From NCBI GenBank assembly GCA_024114885.1, contig CP099418.1, positions 3,224,001 through 3,288,000 of the forward strand: a stretch of DNA of 64,000 nucleotides, in the 5' to 3' direction. This DNA comes from Septoria linicola. Its lineage: Eukaryota > Ascomycota > Dothideomycetes > Mycosphaerellales > Mycosphaerellaceae. Of the stretch, positions 24,013 through 35,174 are shown in pieces. Position 1 is the first letter of the stretch; every line of letters starts with the position of its first letter. The translations under genes and the position numbers were made by a program. Below the pieces are notes generated by a model, which was not told the DNA's origin, searched no databases, and was given only the letters and a program-made list of their open reading frames with translations.

Positions 24013-27000
24013 ATGGAGGTGAACAGTAGTACTCCAGGATCTACTACGACAACTTATACCATTGGTACAAACTCGAGCTCGGTCGCAAGTTCGCGTTCGT
24101 CCCCACCTAAATTGCTTTTGTCGTCGCCACACCTGTCAGAAGGTGCCAGCAGAATTGTGAAGGACTTGTCGAATTACCTTGCTCTGGGTTGCATATATCT
24201 GGAAAACTCCGATGCAGCCCAGGAGGTGCAAGCGCAAGCCTGGGACGATACTGACACTTTACCAATCCCAGCGAATGGCTTTACCGAGCTGCACACATGT
24301 CTCGCGAGATTGTTACGATATGGCTGGGTCAGATTGCAGCACTCACGATGCAGATCGAACTCTATCTTCTCGATCTTTCGGGTTTATCTACTGTACAGTG
24401 ACAAAGGCCTGGCATTCATCGAGCGAAACAACAAGACTTTGCTGTCTGCAGTCGAGGTCGTGCTTGCCAGCGTGAGCACGGATTCCGGGCCATGGAATGG
24501 GGTGTACGAAAACGATAGAACGAGTTCCTTCGATATGTGGGCCAAAAGGGACGAGGAAGACTCGAGTTTGTTTTATATTTTCAACAAGCTTGCATCTCCC
24601 GCACCTGACGCCCAGGATATCGACGAACGTTATGCCCGCGAAGCGCTGGAAGACTTGCTTGACCTCAACCATGCTGTTGCAGGCTTGAGAACTTCGTTGC
24701 ATCCTTATCAGAGGCGCTCTGCAGGAGCCATGATGCATCGCGAATTGGCACCGAAATCTAAGCTGGATGTGCGCTTGGAAGAGCGCCGCGCAGTGGACGG
24801 CTCAACATTTTACTTCTCGCCAAGAGAGATGAAGTTCTTCAAGGAGCAAAAGTTTCAAGAAGCTCCTTCTGGTGGCATCCTGGCCGAAACGATGGGATAC
24901 GGGAAGACATTAATCTGCCTCGCGTTGGTGGTAGCTACCCGACATCATGCCCCCCAGATGCCTGCTGAGTACGCAACGATACCCGTCAGGTCTAGGACTG
25001 GCAGTCTGGCTGACATGGCCGTAGCGACAATCAACAGGAAGTCAGTTCCTTATAAAGTCGAATTGGATCGACTGCGCGAGGCAGGTGGAGCAGAGCTCAG
25101 TAGCACGTGCCAACACATGCTCAGAAGCGCTCCACCAGCGTACAACATTCCCGTTGAGCCCATCAGATGGAACCGCAATACGATTGTCCAAGCGCCACGG
25201 CACGTCGTGATGGCATCCACGACAATCATTGTTGTGCCACAGAACTTGTGTAAACAATGGGTTAGTGAGATTCAGAAGCACGTTGTACCAGGATTGTTGA
25301 AAGTACTGGTCATGGATGACAGGAAGCAGCCACTGCCCGGTGCGAAAGATTTGGTGCTCTATGATGTGGTACTTTTCACGAGGAACCGTTTCGACATGGA
25401 ATTCCAAGATGGCCAGGACAGAGACGGTCGCCGCATGCCCAAGAACCACAATACTTGCCAATGTACGTACATTGGAGCTACGAGAACTCGCGATTGTCAT
25501 TGCTTGAGCGCCAATGATTTATACTCCTCACCATTGAAGGATGTACACTTCAAGAGGCTCATCGTTGACGAAGGACATTTCTTCAGCTCCGGGTCGAGCA
25601 GTCGCACGATGCTCGTTGTCGATCGACTTGTGAAGACAGAGTCTAGGTGGGTGGTGAGCGGAACTCCTGCTAAAGAACTTCTTGGTGTCGAGGTCGATCT
25701 CCAGCTTCCGGATGCCGACCGTGGCGCGGTGCTCGACTTGAGACGATCCTTTGACCCGAAGCTTGACAGAAGTGGAGCAATTGACAGTTTGAGCGCCCTT
25801 GCTAGCACGTTCTTGAGGGCGACCCCGTGGAGCGCAGCTGAAGCCAAGAATTATCTTTACCGCCATGAGGATCGACGAGAGAGAACATATTCAGGCTTCT
25901 CTGTGTGCTTGCGCAGACTCTTGGAGCAGATTGTCGTCAAGACTCGGCCCGAGGACTACGAACGCGATGTCGAGCTGCCACCACTTCGTCACGACATAAT
26001 TACGTTGCAGCCGAGCTTCTACGACAAGATCACTGCCAATCTGTTTACGCTTGTGCTGACAGCGAATGCTGTGACTTCGGAAAGGACTGATGCCGACTAT
26101 CTATTCCACAAGAATAGCACCAAAGCCCGCCTGCAATTGGTGGCAAACCTCAGGCAGTCCGCTTTCTTCTGGTCCGGTTTCAGCGAGGCGGATGTTCATG
26201 CTAGCGTCAAAACCAGCAGGGACTATCTCGCCAAGGACGACACAGGGTGCTCGATCGAAGATCAGGCTTTATTGACTGAGGCACTGCGCTGCACAGAGTG
26301 TATCCTAGCTTCCAAAGGCTGGGCGTCCATGAGTAGATCTCACGAGTTGGGGGTATATGTACAAGATTGGCCCGCAGACAGCTCTGAGCATTGGACGTTC
26401 GACGGACTGACATCGCCAGTACTCACGGGTATCTCACAGCTGCTGGAAGCACAACGCTTTGTAAATGAGCGACTTGCTCAGGATGATCCGGGCGAGGGCC
26501 TGTCGGGTGTTGGGATCAAGTCTCTGGCCACCGTGCGCCAGTCTATTGCAGCCGATGCTACGGAACCTGTATCAGCCAAGCCACTCCTCTCGAAGACTGG
26601 CGTCCCGACTTCATCGATACATGGCGAGCCACTCTTGTTGCGACGCGGATCCCATTCTGCCAGTCGCAAATCAAGGTCGCCACGTGGGTCAATGAGCAGG
26701 CATTTCAGGGTGACGAAGCCACTCGGCAAGACCAAAACAAAGTGTCGGCAGTCACCTGAGGTTCTAAAGAGCATGCGAATATCTCTCGAGGCACAGTCAG
26801 AAGCTGAATCATTCGTGCGCGAGCAACAGCCGCCGCTTGTAGAGAGGTCGCCATACTTGCAAGCACGGATCGTAGGCACAACATCTGCCAAGCTCTCGTA
26901 TCTGATCAGCAAGATACTGCAGTACCAGGACAGCGAGAAGATCCTCGTATTCTACTCGGGCGACAACTCAGCATTTTACATTTCGCAATTTCTGGAGCTC

Positions 27001-27582
27001 TTTCACGTCAAGCACGAGATCTACGCCAAAAGCCTGTCGGCCAAGCTCAAGTCGGAATATGTAGTCAGGTTCCAAGAGGATGGTGGATTGCGGGTGCTAT
27101 TGATGGATGTCGGACAAGCTGCGTATGGGCTCAACCTGTGCGCTGCTTCTCGAGTGTGGTTCGTGAACCCGGTCTGCAAGCCCGATGTTGAAGCACAGGC
27201 TTTAAAGCGAGCGCACAGGATTGGGCAGACACGACCTGTCATGTGCGAGACGCTAGTGCTGGCTGGGTCGATTGAAGAGGCGATGCTTGAGCGCAGTCAG
27301 CAGATGACAAAGGCCGAGCATCTGGATGCGAAGGTGCTTGAGGACGATGGCGGCATCAGAGCTATCATTCAGGGTGCTCGGCTGTTAGCCCTCTCTGAGG
27401 AAGAGATGCAACCTGGATTGGGACAGATGGCACGACTTGAGAAGACAGAACCACTGTGGTGTCGGCCTGGATGGCAGACGTTTGGCACGACGGAGCGACC
27501 CGTTCGTCAGCGCAAGGAGATGACATTGGTAGATGTCACGAATCCGGGCGAGCCAGAGCGCATGATTGTTGATGAGGATTGA
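24013..27582 (+). CDS. SNF2-family DNA-dependent ATPase/helicase
   Basis: A single exon of 1189 residues. The Walker A region reads GGILAETMGYGKTLICLAL, the DEAD-box-like motif is IVDEGH, and WVVSGTPAKELL fits motif III. In the C-terminal helicase lobe, KILVFYSG, LLMDVGQAAYGLNLCAA and KRAHRIGQTRPV are the expected motifs Ia-VI. The order matches Rad5/Rad16-type SNF2 proteins, but no RING finger is visible between the two lobes, so a precise subfamily is not claimed. Such proteins remodel DNA-protein complexes in repair or chromatin. The nuclear role is inferred from the family. Confidence 0.93.
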   Translation: MEVNSSTPGSTTTTYTIGTNSSSVASSRSSPPKLLLSSPHLSEGASRIVKDLSNYLALGCIYLENSDAAQEVQAQAWDDTDTLPIPANGFTELHTCLARLLRYGWVRLQHSRCRSNSIFSIFRVYLLYSDKGLAFIERNNKTLLSAVEVVLASVSTDSGPWNGVYENDRTSSFDMWAKRDEEDSSLFYIFNKLASPAPDAQDIDERYAREALEDLLDLNHAVAGLRTSLHPYQRRSAGAMMHRELAPKSKLDVRLEERRAVDGSTFYFSPREMKFFKEQKFQEAPSGGILAETMGYGKTLICLALVVATRHHAPQMPAEYATIPVRSRTGSLADMAVATINRKSVPYKVELDRLREAGGAELSSTCQHMLRSAPPAYNIPVEPIRWNRNTIVQAPRHVVMASTTIIVVPQNLCKQWVSEIQKHVVPGLLKVLVMDDRKQPLPGAKDLVLYDVVLFTRNRFDMEFQDGQDRDGRRMPKNHNTCQCTYIGATRTRDCHCLSANDLYSSPLKDVHFKRLIVDEGHFFSSGSSSRTMLVVDRLVKTESRWVVSGTPAKELLGVEVDLQLPDADRGAVLDLRRSFDPKLDRSGAIDSLSALASTFLRATPWSAAEAKNYLYRHEDRRERTYSGFSVCLRRLLEQIVVKTRPEDYERDVELPPLRHDIITLQPSFYDKITANLFTLVLTANAVTSERTDADYLFHKNSTKARLQLVANLRQSAFFWSGFSEADVHASVKTSRDYLAKDDTGCSIEDQALLTEALRCTECILASKGWASMSRSHELGVYVQDWPADSSEHWTFDGLTSPVLTGISQLLEAQRFVNERLAQDDPGEGLSGVGIKSLATVRQSIAADATEPVSAKPLLSKTGVPTSSIHGEPLLLRRGSHSASRKSRSPRGSMSRHFRVTKPLGKTKTKCRQSPEVLKSMRISLEAQSEAESFVREQQPPLVERSPYLQARIVGTTSAKLSYLISKILQYQDSEKILVFYSGDNSAFYISQFLELFHVKHEIYAKSLSAKLKSEYVVRFQEDGGLRVLLMDVGQAAYGLNLCAASRVWFVNPVCKPDVEAQALKRAHRIGQTRPVMCETLVLAGSIEEAMLERSQQMTKAEHLDAKVLEDDGGIRAIIQGARLLALSEEEMQPGLGQMARLEKTEPLWCRPGWQTFGTTERPVRQRKEMTLVDVTNPGEPERMIVDED

Positions 27583-27779
27583 ACAGCATGTAAACACGGT
27601 AATAGCATAGAACGAGGTGTACAGTGCATAGCGCAACAGCATATTCGACTTCACTGTCAAAGATGTTGTCCGGAAATGAAGTGGAACAGTCTCATGAGCT
27701 CACGTGACCGCATCCGGAGCTCCCTCATCACATCCCAGTTGCGGTAAACAGCATCAATGTCTACCATTCGACACCCAAC

Positions 27780-29096
27780 ATGGAGCTGCGAAAATTTGCC
27801 GTGTGTCGTGACTGTCTGGCTGTGTTGCGACAGTCGAGTCGACCATCAATAGCTCGAGGGACAACAGCACAGCAGCAGTGGACGAGCAGCAGAAATGTAG
27901 CCACGACGACTTACACTGAACGGACCAGGCCCAGGACGAGATGGCAGCAGCAGCAGCACTGGCCGCGCATTACACACGCTTCACGCCGCCAGCTGACGAC
28001 TTCCGCGACGACAAATTCTCCACAACCGCCGAAGCCCTACACCGCGCCGGACCTCAACAAGATCTACCAGCGCGTGCAGGAACTATCGGCATCAGTGCTG
28101 CAGCCGGAGCAGGGAGGTGCGAATGTGCTGCCCGCCGAGGAGCGCGTGCTTTATGTCCTGGAACAGCTCGAATATCTGGCCAAGCTGATTCTCGACGAGC
28201 GGGGCGGGAATGGCGGCGGCAGCGGAGCGGAGGGCAACTTGCGCGCGCAGGCCCGAGAGCAGAAGGAGACAGCGACGTCTGCGCTGCTGGGCAGTGTCAA
28301 TGCGCGGTCCTATCCGGCCTTCATGAGTAAAGCCAGCATCCTCAATGTCATCAGCGAGAGGGCCGAGGAGATGCTGCGACACCCTGCCGTCTTCATCGCG
28401 CCCGCCGTGCTGAGGTCCTACGTGCAGCTTCAAGGCCTGCTGCACCAACCCTCATCATTCCCCGACGTGTTTGATCTGTACGCTCGAAAGCCTGTGCCGA
28501 GCGTCAAGGGCAGCGAAATCGTCTACAGCCCTTCTGCTCCCGATCAGATCAAGTCGGCAGTGCCTTCAGACATTGCCAAAGATGCCCTCGCTGCAGCGAT
28601 TCAAGCACACCAGCTACCACTGGCCATTGACATCATATCAACGTCCTACTGCACATCTGCTTTCAAAAAGGCAAAGACGTTCCGACAGGCTGCCTTCCCC
28701 ATGACAGGTCTGGTCGTGGCGCCAGTGGCTGCCTACACTCTCTCAACACAATTCTCACATTTGCAGCAGACCATGGACACAGGTGCAGCGACAGGCATCG
28801 CTTTTGCGGGCATCATGACATATGTGGGAGCGGTTGCAATGACGGGCTATGTCGCAGTGACCACATCAAATGACCAGATGGATCGTGTGACGTGGGCGAG
28901 CGGAGTACCATTATGGGAGCGATGGGTACGCGAGGAAGAAAGAGCCGCCATTGATCAGCTGGCCGGCGCATGGGGCTTCAAGGACCTCGATAAGCGAGGC
29001 GAGGAAGAAGGTGAGGAGTGGGAGGCGTTGCGGGAATGGGTTGGCTCGAGAGGCATGATATTGGACCGTGTGAGCCTGATGCCAGGGATGGAGTAG
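27780..29096 (+). CDS. Putative mitochondrial inner-membrane protein of unknown function
   Basis: A single exon of 438 residues. The N terminus is rich in Arg, Ser and Thr with few acids (to about residue 85), as in a mitochondrial targeting sequence. The C-terminal third has two hydrophobic segments around PMTGLVVAPVAAYTLS and GIAFAGIMTYVGAVAMTGYV, followed by a conserved-looking VPLWERWVREEERAAIDQLAGAWGF. I recognise the arrangement from uncharacterised fungal mitochondrial proteins but know no activity. It lies in the housekeeping block. Confidence 0.75.
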   Translation: MELRKFAVCRDCLAVLRQSSRPSIARGTTAQQQWTSSRNVATTTYTERTRPRTRWQQQQHWPRITHASRRQLTTSATTNSPQPPKPYTAPDLNKIYQRVQELSASVLQPEQGGANVLPAEERVLYVLEQLEYLAKLILDERGGNGGGSGAEGNLRAQAREQKETATSALLGSVNARSYPAFMSKASILNVISERAEEMLRHPAVFIAPAVLRSYVQLQGLLHQPSSFPDVFDLYARKPVPSVKGSEIVYSPSAPDQIKSAVPSDIAKDALAAAIQAHQLPLAIDIISTSYCTSAFKKAKTFRQAAFPMTGLVVAPVAAYTLSTQFSHLQQTMDTGAATGIAFAGIMTYVGAVAMTGYVAVTTSNDQMDRVTWASGVPLWERWVREEERAAIDQLAGAWGFKDLDKRGEEEGEEWEALREWVGSRGMILDRVSLMPGME

Positions 29097-29932
29097 AAAT
29101 CGCGAATGCTGAGCGGCAACATGCAGTCGAATACATCTTGGTGATGCGTGCCAGTCTTGTACTGCAGAAGCAAGGGCATCACAGTCACAGCAGACGATCA
29201 ACATACATACTCAGACAGATCCGATGTTGCGACTCTCGCTATGAGTAAGATGGTCAACTCGAGCGTCTGTCCTCGACCAATCCACGAAGGCATCTTGGTC
29301 TACAGCAGTGGTACTTCTCAGCCTGATCTTCATTTTTGATCGTGGACAATCGATTTCAATGATCGATTCGGGCTTGAAGAAGCACCCAGCTGAGATCTGG
29401 TCATTTTTATCTTTGATCAGAGCTTCAGGCGCGGACTAGAGAAAACTCGATATTGGCTGTGCGGCTATTGCCCGCTGCACGAGATTTGCAGCTGATGGCT
29501 AAAGCCGAATTGAAATGTGACATGTAAGACTGGAACTCGCACCAAGATCGCAGGTTTCAGGCGATCGCTCTGCACTATTGCAACCACTTTACGCGCGACG
29601 CGATTCTGTCACGAAAGGACACGATCTTGTGTCGATCCGCCCGATCTACCGAGATAACCGAGCTGTAACTAACCCCTGCCTAGTATGATCGCAAACTTCA
29701 CGGCTTGTCGCGCCGTGCTCTTCCCGTGCTCACACTTCACCCAACTCGGCTCTTCATGATGCAAAGAGTCCTTTCAAGTGTACCAGCACGTATCAATGAT
29801 GTATGTGTTCCTGACTAGACGACGATCCAAAGCCGTGGTCATGGAGATATACAGTGCCGTCGAGTGCGGTCGACGTGCCTGCCACTGCTCCACACATTGT
29901 ACCTGTACTACCTTTGCAACTCTAAAATTACC
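29097..29932. other. Intergenic region upstream of the kinase-like/PHD gene
   Basis: About 0.8 kb. Only short frames; no RNA gene or repeat recognised. Confidence 0.4.
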
Positions 29933-31684
29933 ATGCTCAAGCTACCTGGGCACCACGTGCTCAACTACTTTTACGACAACGACGGCGGCTGTGCCCTGAC
30001 AGCGCTAGTAAATAAGGAAAAGTTCCACATTGTGGTAGATCCCAAAGACTTAAAGGACCGATCGAGAGCAGGCAAGAAGATAAGACAACAATACCAGCAG
30101 CTTCTGCAACAGGTCAAGGCTGAAGCCTCTGGCGAAGACGTCATCCATCAGACGGCACCATTGTTCGTGCAGGAAGACGAAGATGAGCCAGGAAGTGACT
30201 CGGATGACAAGGACAGCGGAGTCGATGTCGGGAGCCAATCTTCTGACAGCAACACAAGCGACGACGATTCCGAGCATGACGCAGGGCCTTCCAAAGCACT
30301 GCAGCGATGGATACTGAAGCCTGTATTCGTATCGGGTGCGCACAGTCAGAAGTCCAACAAGACACGAACCGTGCAAGATTGGTACCATTGCCCAACGCAC
30401 TTCTACCACCTCACCATCTCTTCTGGCAAGCTATGTGCCGTTGAGGACGAAGCCTCTGACTCCTTGACGAAACGTATGGACAAACTCATACCAACCATCA
30501 ATCTGCCCAAATACATCCAGAAGCTAGAAGTGCCATCCTACGCGGCATCAGAGGTCACAGTATTGGCCGAAGCGGAAGGGCCTGCTGATCTCCCTTTGCA
30601 TCCTACATTGGTCGAGCATGAAGGAAAGCGATATTTCCTGAAAGCCGTCAACAATGACGAACCCGGCCCAACGAAACGCGAGATCCAGGTCATGAAGAAG
30701 ATTGAGGCCGAAGGGCTACACAATGAGTTGCGAGTACCACTTCTACGAGGTCTAGTGCACTTTGATGGCGACAGCAGCTCGACCAAAATGATGGGTTTCC
30801 TCATGGATGCGATCGAAGATCCCACCCCTTTGACACAGATGCTCGACTCCGGCGTACCTGAAGAGAAGAGGAGTAAATGGGCGACCGAGTCCGCACGAAT
30901 GGTCGATGTGCTGCACAGCAAAGACATTGTGTGGGGAGATGCGAAGGTACAGCCTCTTTCAGTCTTGTGTGATGATTCAAGCTAAAAAGTGATCAGGGAG
31001 ACAACTTCATGGTTGACAAAGATGAGAATCTGTGGATCATTGACTTTGGCGGCTCGTATACGTGAGTTCAATCGTATTTCTCGAAGCATCGTGACCTTTC
31101 TGTGATTGGTACACTGACACGTTTGCAGCGAAGGATGGGTGGATCCAGAGCTCAAGGACTCCGAGGAAGGAGACGACCAAGGCGTGCGAAGGCTAGTCAA
31201 TGGCCTGAAAGATCCCGAGAACAACACAGTCGGCGGCGAGGACGAGGAGAACGATCCCGAGGCCGAAAAGGTTGCACAGATGCAGCATGAAGACGGGCAC
31301 CCAACGAGTCTGAAGAGGAAGCATCGCCAGTCTCCCGAAGAAGAGCAGGAAGACGCGTATGAGCGAGCAGCGAAGCAACAAAAGAAGTCAGAAGAGTCGG
31401 CGGATGATAGTCATGTTCCGTTCGAGGAGGGCAAGACTGTCGAGAGCGTGGATCAGGATGACGATGTGGATATGAAGGATGATGAAGCCACGACCTACTG
31501 CTACTGCAACGGACCTGACTCGGGTCGCATGCTGGCGTGCGACGGAAAGCAATGCAAGAAGGAGTGGTTCCACTTCGAGTGTCTGGGGATAAAAGAGTCT
31601 CCAGAGTCAAAGAAGTGGTTCTGCGATGATTGCCTCATGGTTGAGGAGTGGAAGTCTTTGCACTTCAACTGCGATCGATATTAG
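29933..31684 (+). CDS. Kinase-like protein with C-terminal PHD finger
   Basis: Three exons (29933-30946, 30997-31061, 31129-31684) give 544 residues. The start is the first in-frame ATG (MLKLPGHHVLNYF). After an acidic Ser/Asp-rich linker, a protein-kinase-like lobe shows GKRYFLKAV and, across the first intron, DIVWGDAKGDNFMV with WIIDFGGSYTEGWVD, the equivalents of the catalytic and DFG loops. The usual HRD aspartate motif is altered to WGDAK. A basic/acidic stretch leads to a PHD finger with CYCN-x-CDGKQC-CLGIKESPESKKWFCDDC spacing. The PHD finger suggests histone-tail binding. Catalytic activity is uncertain. The family is common in Dothideomycetes and is not cluster-specific. Confidence 0.82.
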
Positions 31685-31787
31685 GCATGACTTGGTTGTA
31701 ATTGTATGACGTAGAGCGTGTACGAACAGTGTATAACATTAATCGTTCCCTGGGTCCTCCTTCATCAACTCTTCTGGACCACTGCTT

Positions 31788-33692
31788 TTACTCCACGGAT
31801 GGCGGCTCGAAACCATTCCACTCTCGGTATGCGACCGGAACTTCTGGCCACTCGTCAACGCCATCGAGAATCACCATTCCCATTCCACCCGACAAGTGCG
31901 TCTGCACATGACAGTGGAAGAGCCATGCTCCAGCGTACTCGGCACGGTACCTGACAGCGGTCCACGTGTCATTAGCCTGACCTTCCATCTCAACTGTATT
32001 GAAAGTGTCGAGATACGGCGGATCCTCGAGGTTGAACGTGCCCTCCGGAAGATGCGGCAGAGCTTCTTCTACGTTGTCCCACGGAAAACTTCCAGTACCA
32101 GAACCGATCAGAAACACTTTGTTGCCGTGCTTGTGCATAGGGTGGGCTTGAGCGAATGGACCAGCTGTGACGAGGACCAGATCAACCCAATCTCCAAGCT
32201 GTGTCTTGAGTATGAGCTCACTGCTAGTGATCTGCGAAGGATCTTGAAGCAGAAGTGCCGGGCTGTCATGCTCATGACTGATATTGTAGCCCAAATGTCC
32301 AGTCTGCGTCCACTCATACGCTCCATACGGCTGTCCTAGCTTCTTCAGGCGTAGCTTGAATGTGGCATCGGCATGCTCGGCGGGCTTGGCAGCTGGAAAC
32401 GGACGACTGTCTTCTGAGACAAACGACCGGACCTCGCTACTCAATGGCTTGCCGCCGTAGTTTGTTTTTGGCTTGGGATGCTTCGGCTCGTTGGTAGCTC
32501 CATCGTATGCCAGTTCTGCGAAGCCTCCCAGGATCTGGTTCAAGTAATCGTTTGCGATTCGAATGGCAAACTTTGCTCTTTCCTGATCAAGCTTGATCAT
32601 GACGGATATTCTGCTCCCAGCATTGACAAGGATTCGATCTGCGGTGATGGGATGGACATACTGCCCATCGACAGCATAGATGTGCATCTCATGGTTATCG
32701 ATCGACAGCTGCAACGGATATAGCCCTCCCGGATTGATAAAAGTCAGCGCCGCCCAGCCCAGTCGACTGTCCACATCGATCGTGTAGTTACCCTTTGCAC
32801 TCCTGCCTCCGACGCACTTTTCGTATGCCAGCTCCGGAACATTTTCCAGATGAAGGTCAAAGTCTCCATTGAACATCTGAAGCGGCGGGATACAGCCCTT
32901 TGGAGTCATATGCCCGCCTGCAAGTTCCTTCAAGAGCTGGAGTACAAGGGGATTCGTCATGCTGTCGAGTTCCGTCTCAGAAAGACAATATTGCGATCCT
33001 ACGCCGTTGATGAGGATGGCATCCATGCACGAGAAATCAATGTTCGCCGCGTGCTGGATTTCGTGATACTCGGAAGATGTGTATTGCGTCCAGTCTGAGA
33101 CGAAGATCGGTTGCATGACTTCCTCTGCCTTGAGCATTGCGGCGACATCAGTGCCGTCGCCAAGTAAGTGGAACGGTCGTTTAGCATTTTCTTCGGGAGA
33201 GATGACAATTGCGCCATACAGCCCATCCATCATCTGCGCTTTGGCATGCGAATGGTAGAAATACGTTCCTGCTTCATGAGCTGTCCAGTTGTAGAGGAAC
33301 GATGCTCCGGGTTTGATGTGGGCTTGTGTCAGCCCCGGCACTCCATCCGACCATGGTGAGGAGCGTTGATCAATGCCATGGAAGTGAATGCTGGTGTCTT
33401 GCTGCATGTAATTGTGTACAAGAAACTCGATCTGGTCACCTTGCTTGGCATATAGCGTGGGTCCAACGAATGTGTTATTGATGAAGATAGCTTGTCGCGA
33501 GCCAATGCCTGCAGGGTTGACGGATTGTGTCGTCAATTCGATTTCGAATCGTGTCGCTCGTCTTGCATCCGATTGTGGCTGCGATGCCACTCCGAGTCTT
33601 TGTTCTACGCAAGGCAAGGAATATGCGATGCCATAGGAGAAGCATTGAAGCAGCGGGCTCAACGATAAGAGTCCGAGTGCAATTGACCACAT
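31788..33692 (-). CDS. CTB12: Multicopper oxidase / laccase, CTB12-like
   Basis: A single exon of 634 residues from the ATG that opens a signal peptide (MWSIALGLLSLSPLLQ); a further 42 codons upstream stay open but lack a leader-like start. All four copper motifs are present: HFHGID, YFYHSHAKAQ, HPMHKHGNKVF, and WLFHCHVQTHLSGG near the C terminus. These give type 1 and trinuclear copper sites. In cercosporin biosynthesis a laccase-like oxidase (CTB12) works with a fasciclin protein (CTB11) in oxidative dimerisation to the perylenequinone. The same pair is found here head to head, 288 bp apart. Assignment to the pathway rests on this context plus family. Confidence 0.88.
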   Translation of the reverse strand: MWSIALGLLSLSPLLQCFSYGIAYSLPCVEQRLGVASQPQSDARRATRFEIELTTQSVNPAGIGSRQAIFINNTFVGPTLYAKQGDQIEFLVHNYMQQDTSIHFHGIDQRSSPWSDGVPGLTQAHIKPGASFLYNWTAHEAGTYFYHSHAKAQMMDGLYGAIVISPEENAKRPFHLLGDGTDVAAMLKAEEVMQPIFVSDWTQYTSSEYHEIQHAANIDFSCMDAILINGVGSQYCLSETELDSMTNPLVLQLLKELAGGHMTPKGCIPPLQMFNGDFDLHLENVPELAYEKCVGGRSAKGNYTIDVDSRLGWAALTFINPGGLYPLQLSIDNHEMHIYAVDGQYVHPITADRILVNAGSRISVMIKLDQERAKFAIRIANDYLNQILGGFAELAYDGATNEPKHPKPKTNYGGKPLSSEVRSFVSEDSRPFPAAKPAEHADATFKLRLKKLGQPYGAYEWTQTGHLGYNISHEHDSPALLLQDPSQITSSELILKTQLGDWVDLVLVTAGPFAQAHPMHKHGNKVFLIGSGTGSFPWDNVEEALPHLPEGTFNLEDPPYLDTFNTVEMEGQANDTWTAVRYRAEYAGAWLFHCHVQTHLSGGMGMVILDGVDEWPEVPVAYREWNGFEPPSVE

Positions 33693-33980
33693 CTCGTTGC
33701 AAATTGCAGAAGTCTGAGGGTCATCGAAATCAGTCAGTGCATCTACAATACGGAGTGTACTTAGGCCAGCGTGAGAGTGCCGAAGTGGTGATCGGCAATG
33801 CTTGGCACCAACGGGCATCGAAACCCGAGTGAAGATTCGAGGTTGCCGATTCGGGAAATATATTCACCACCGAGCTATGTCATAGCACAACTTCTTTGGG
33901 TGCTATTTCCAGTGCTCTGTAGTACGCCTGGTTCGCCCTTTGCGCCCTCTGAGACACTCTGACCTGCAAACGCCAACACT
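33693..33980. promoter_or_regulatory. Divergent promoter of the laccase and fasciclin genes
   Basis: A 288-bp spacer between head-to-head starts. It contains an inverted pair, TCGGCAA at 33792-33798 and TTGCCGA at 33843-33849. The heptamer recurs in several other cluster spacers. A short shared promoter fits the joint function of the two products. Confidence 0.5.
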
Positions 33981-35174
33981 ATGCTGTCTGCAACATCGAT
34001 TATCGCAAGCCTGCTTGTGCCAGTAGTCGCAGCAAAATCACTGGACTACACACTCGCCAATCATGGTTCCTTCTCTATGCTCCGTGAACTGCTGCATCAG
34101 CACAGTCTCCTGGAAGAGATAGGCACAACGCCTAACACGACTTTTTTCGCCATGACAGATAAAGCACTTCTCGGCCTTGCCGATTTTGGAATCAACCTTA
34201 CCACGGCAGATCCAAACATTGCAAGAGCAATCTTCAGATACTCCGAACTACACGGATTGCATGCAAGCAAGTCAGTGAGGGGCTCGGTGCATCAAGCCCA
34301 AGCCGTACATTCGACGCTCCAACCACCTCTCTTCAACAACGTAACCAAGGGCCAGGCTGCGAAGCTGAGAGGCAGTCAAGAGCATGGGATTGTGCTTGAG
34401 ACAGGTCTAGGGATCTTGACACCAGTCGCAGAGGCTGATATTGACTTCGACAACGGCATAATCCATGCCATTGACTCCAATATGGTACTGCCGCACAACA
34501 TTTCCGAAACCGCTCGACTCAGCAAAGACATGACTCTATTCGCAGAGCTACTGTCCAAATCGCAGAGCATCTCAACACTCGAGACCCTTTCTGATGCAAC
34601 GTTCTTCATCCCACAAGACTCTGCGATCCTGGCCTTGTCTCCGGTCTTGGACATGCTGACATCTGCACAACTGGCCTCTATCGTGAAGCAGCACGCGGTA
34701 CCGAATCAAGTTTTGTACCAGAACTTGATCGGAGAGACAAGTACACGGCTGGAGACTCTTGCGGGCACTTCACTTCAGGTCCGCAGAGGCAAAAGAGGCG
34801 AGATATACGTGGATGGTGCAGAGGTAGTAAGAACGGATATACTCCTATATGGCGGGGTGGCACATCTGATCGACCAGGTGCTGCTACCGGATCGTGGTGA
34901 GTCGATCTCATTTTCGCCACTGCTTGCTTGCGACTTATGCGTGTCCACAGAGTCGACGTTTTGCGACACTCGCGATCAACGTAGCTACTCAGCGTGCTCA
35001 GGCGAGAAGAAATTGATCAGCAAGGCTTGGTCAGTGATAACCAGCCAGCATTTCATACTTGGAGCTACGGTGATTCTGGCTGCCGTCACCTTGTATCTGC
35101 GTAAGATGCGAGCTTTGAGTATGCATCAGCGCATCGTCACGAAAGAAGAGATTGGCGAGTATGAAAAGGTCTGA
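33981..35174 (+). CDS. CTB11: Fasciclin (FAS1)-domain protein, CTB11-like
   Basis: A single exon of 397 residues. It starts with a signal peptide (MLSATSIIASLLVPVVAA). Two FAS1 modules follow: the first around residues 20-175 (FSMLRELLHQHSLLEEI, TTFFAMTDKALLGL), the second around 190-310 (TLFAELLSKSQSI, ATFFIPQDSAILAL, LYGGVAHLIDQVLLP). A cysteine-rich segment and a C-terminal transmembrane helix (FILGATVILAAVTLYL) come last, so the protein is probably membrane-anchored facing a lumen or the outside. In the cercosporin and elsinochrome pathways such proteins assist the laccase in coupling the two naphthalene halves. Its head-to-head placement with the laccase supports the same role. Confidence 0.88.
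   Translation: MLSATSIIASLLVPVVAAKSLDYTLANHGSFSMLRELLHQHSLLEEIGTTPNTTFFAMTDKALLGLADFGINLTTADPNIARAIFRYSELHGLHASKSVRGSVHQAQAVHSTLQPPLFNNVTKGQAAKLRGSQEHGIVLETGLGILTPVAEADIDFDNGIIHAIDSNMVLPHNISETARLSKDMTLFAELLSKSQSISTLETLSDATFFIPQDSAILALSPVLDMLTSAQLASIVKQHAVPNQVLYQNLIGETSTRLETLAGTSLQVRRGKRGEIYVDGAEVVRTDILLYGGVAHLIDQVLLPDRGESISFSPLLACDLCVSTESTFCDTRDQRSYSACSGEKKLISKAWSVITSQHFILGATVILAAVTLYLRKMRALSMHQRIVTKEEIGEYEKV

Noticed and set aside
31896..33636. Several plus-strand frames of 60-147 codons
   Set aside because: They lie antisense to the laccase gene and show no motifs of their own.
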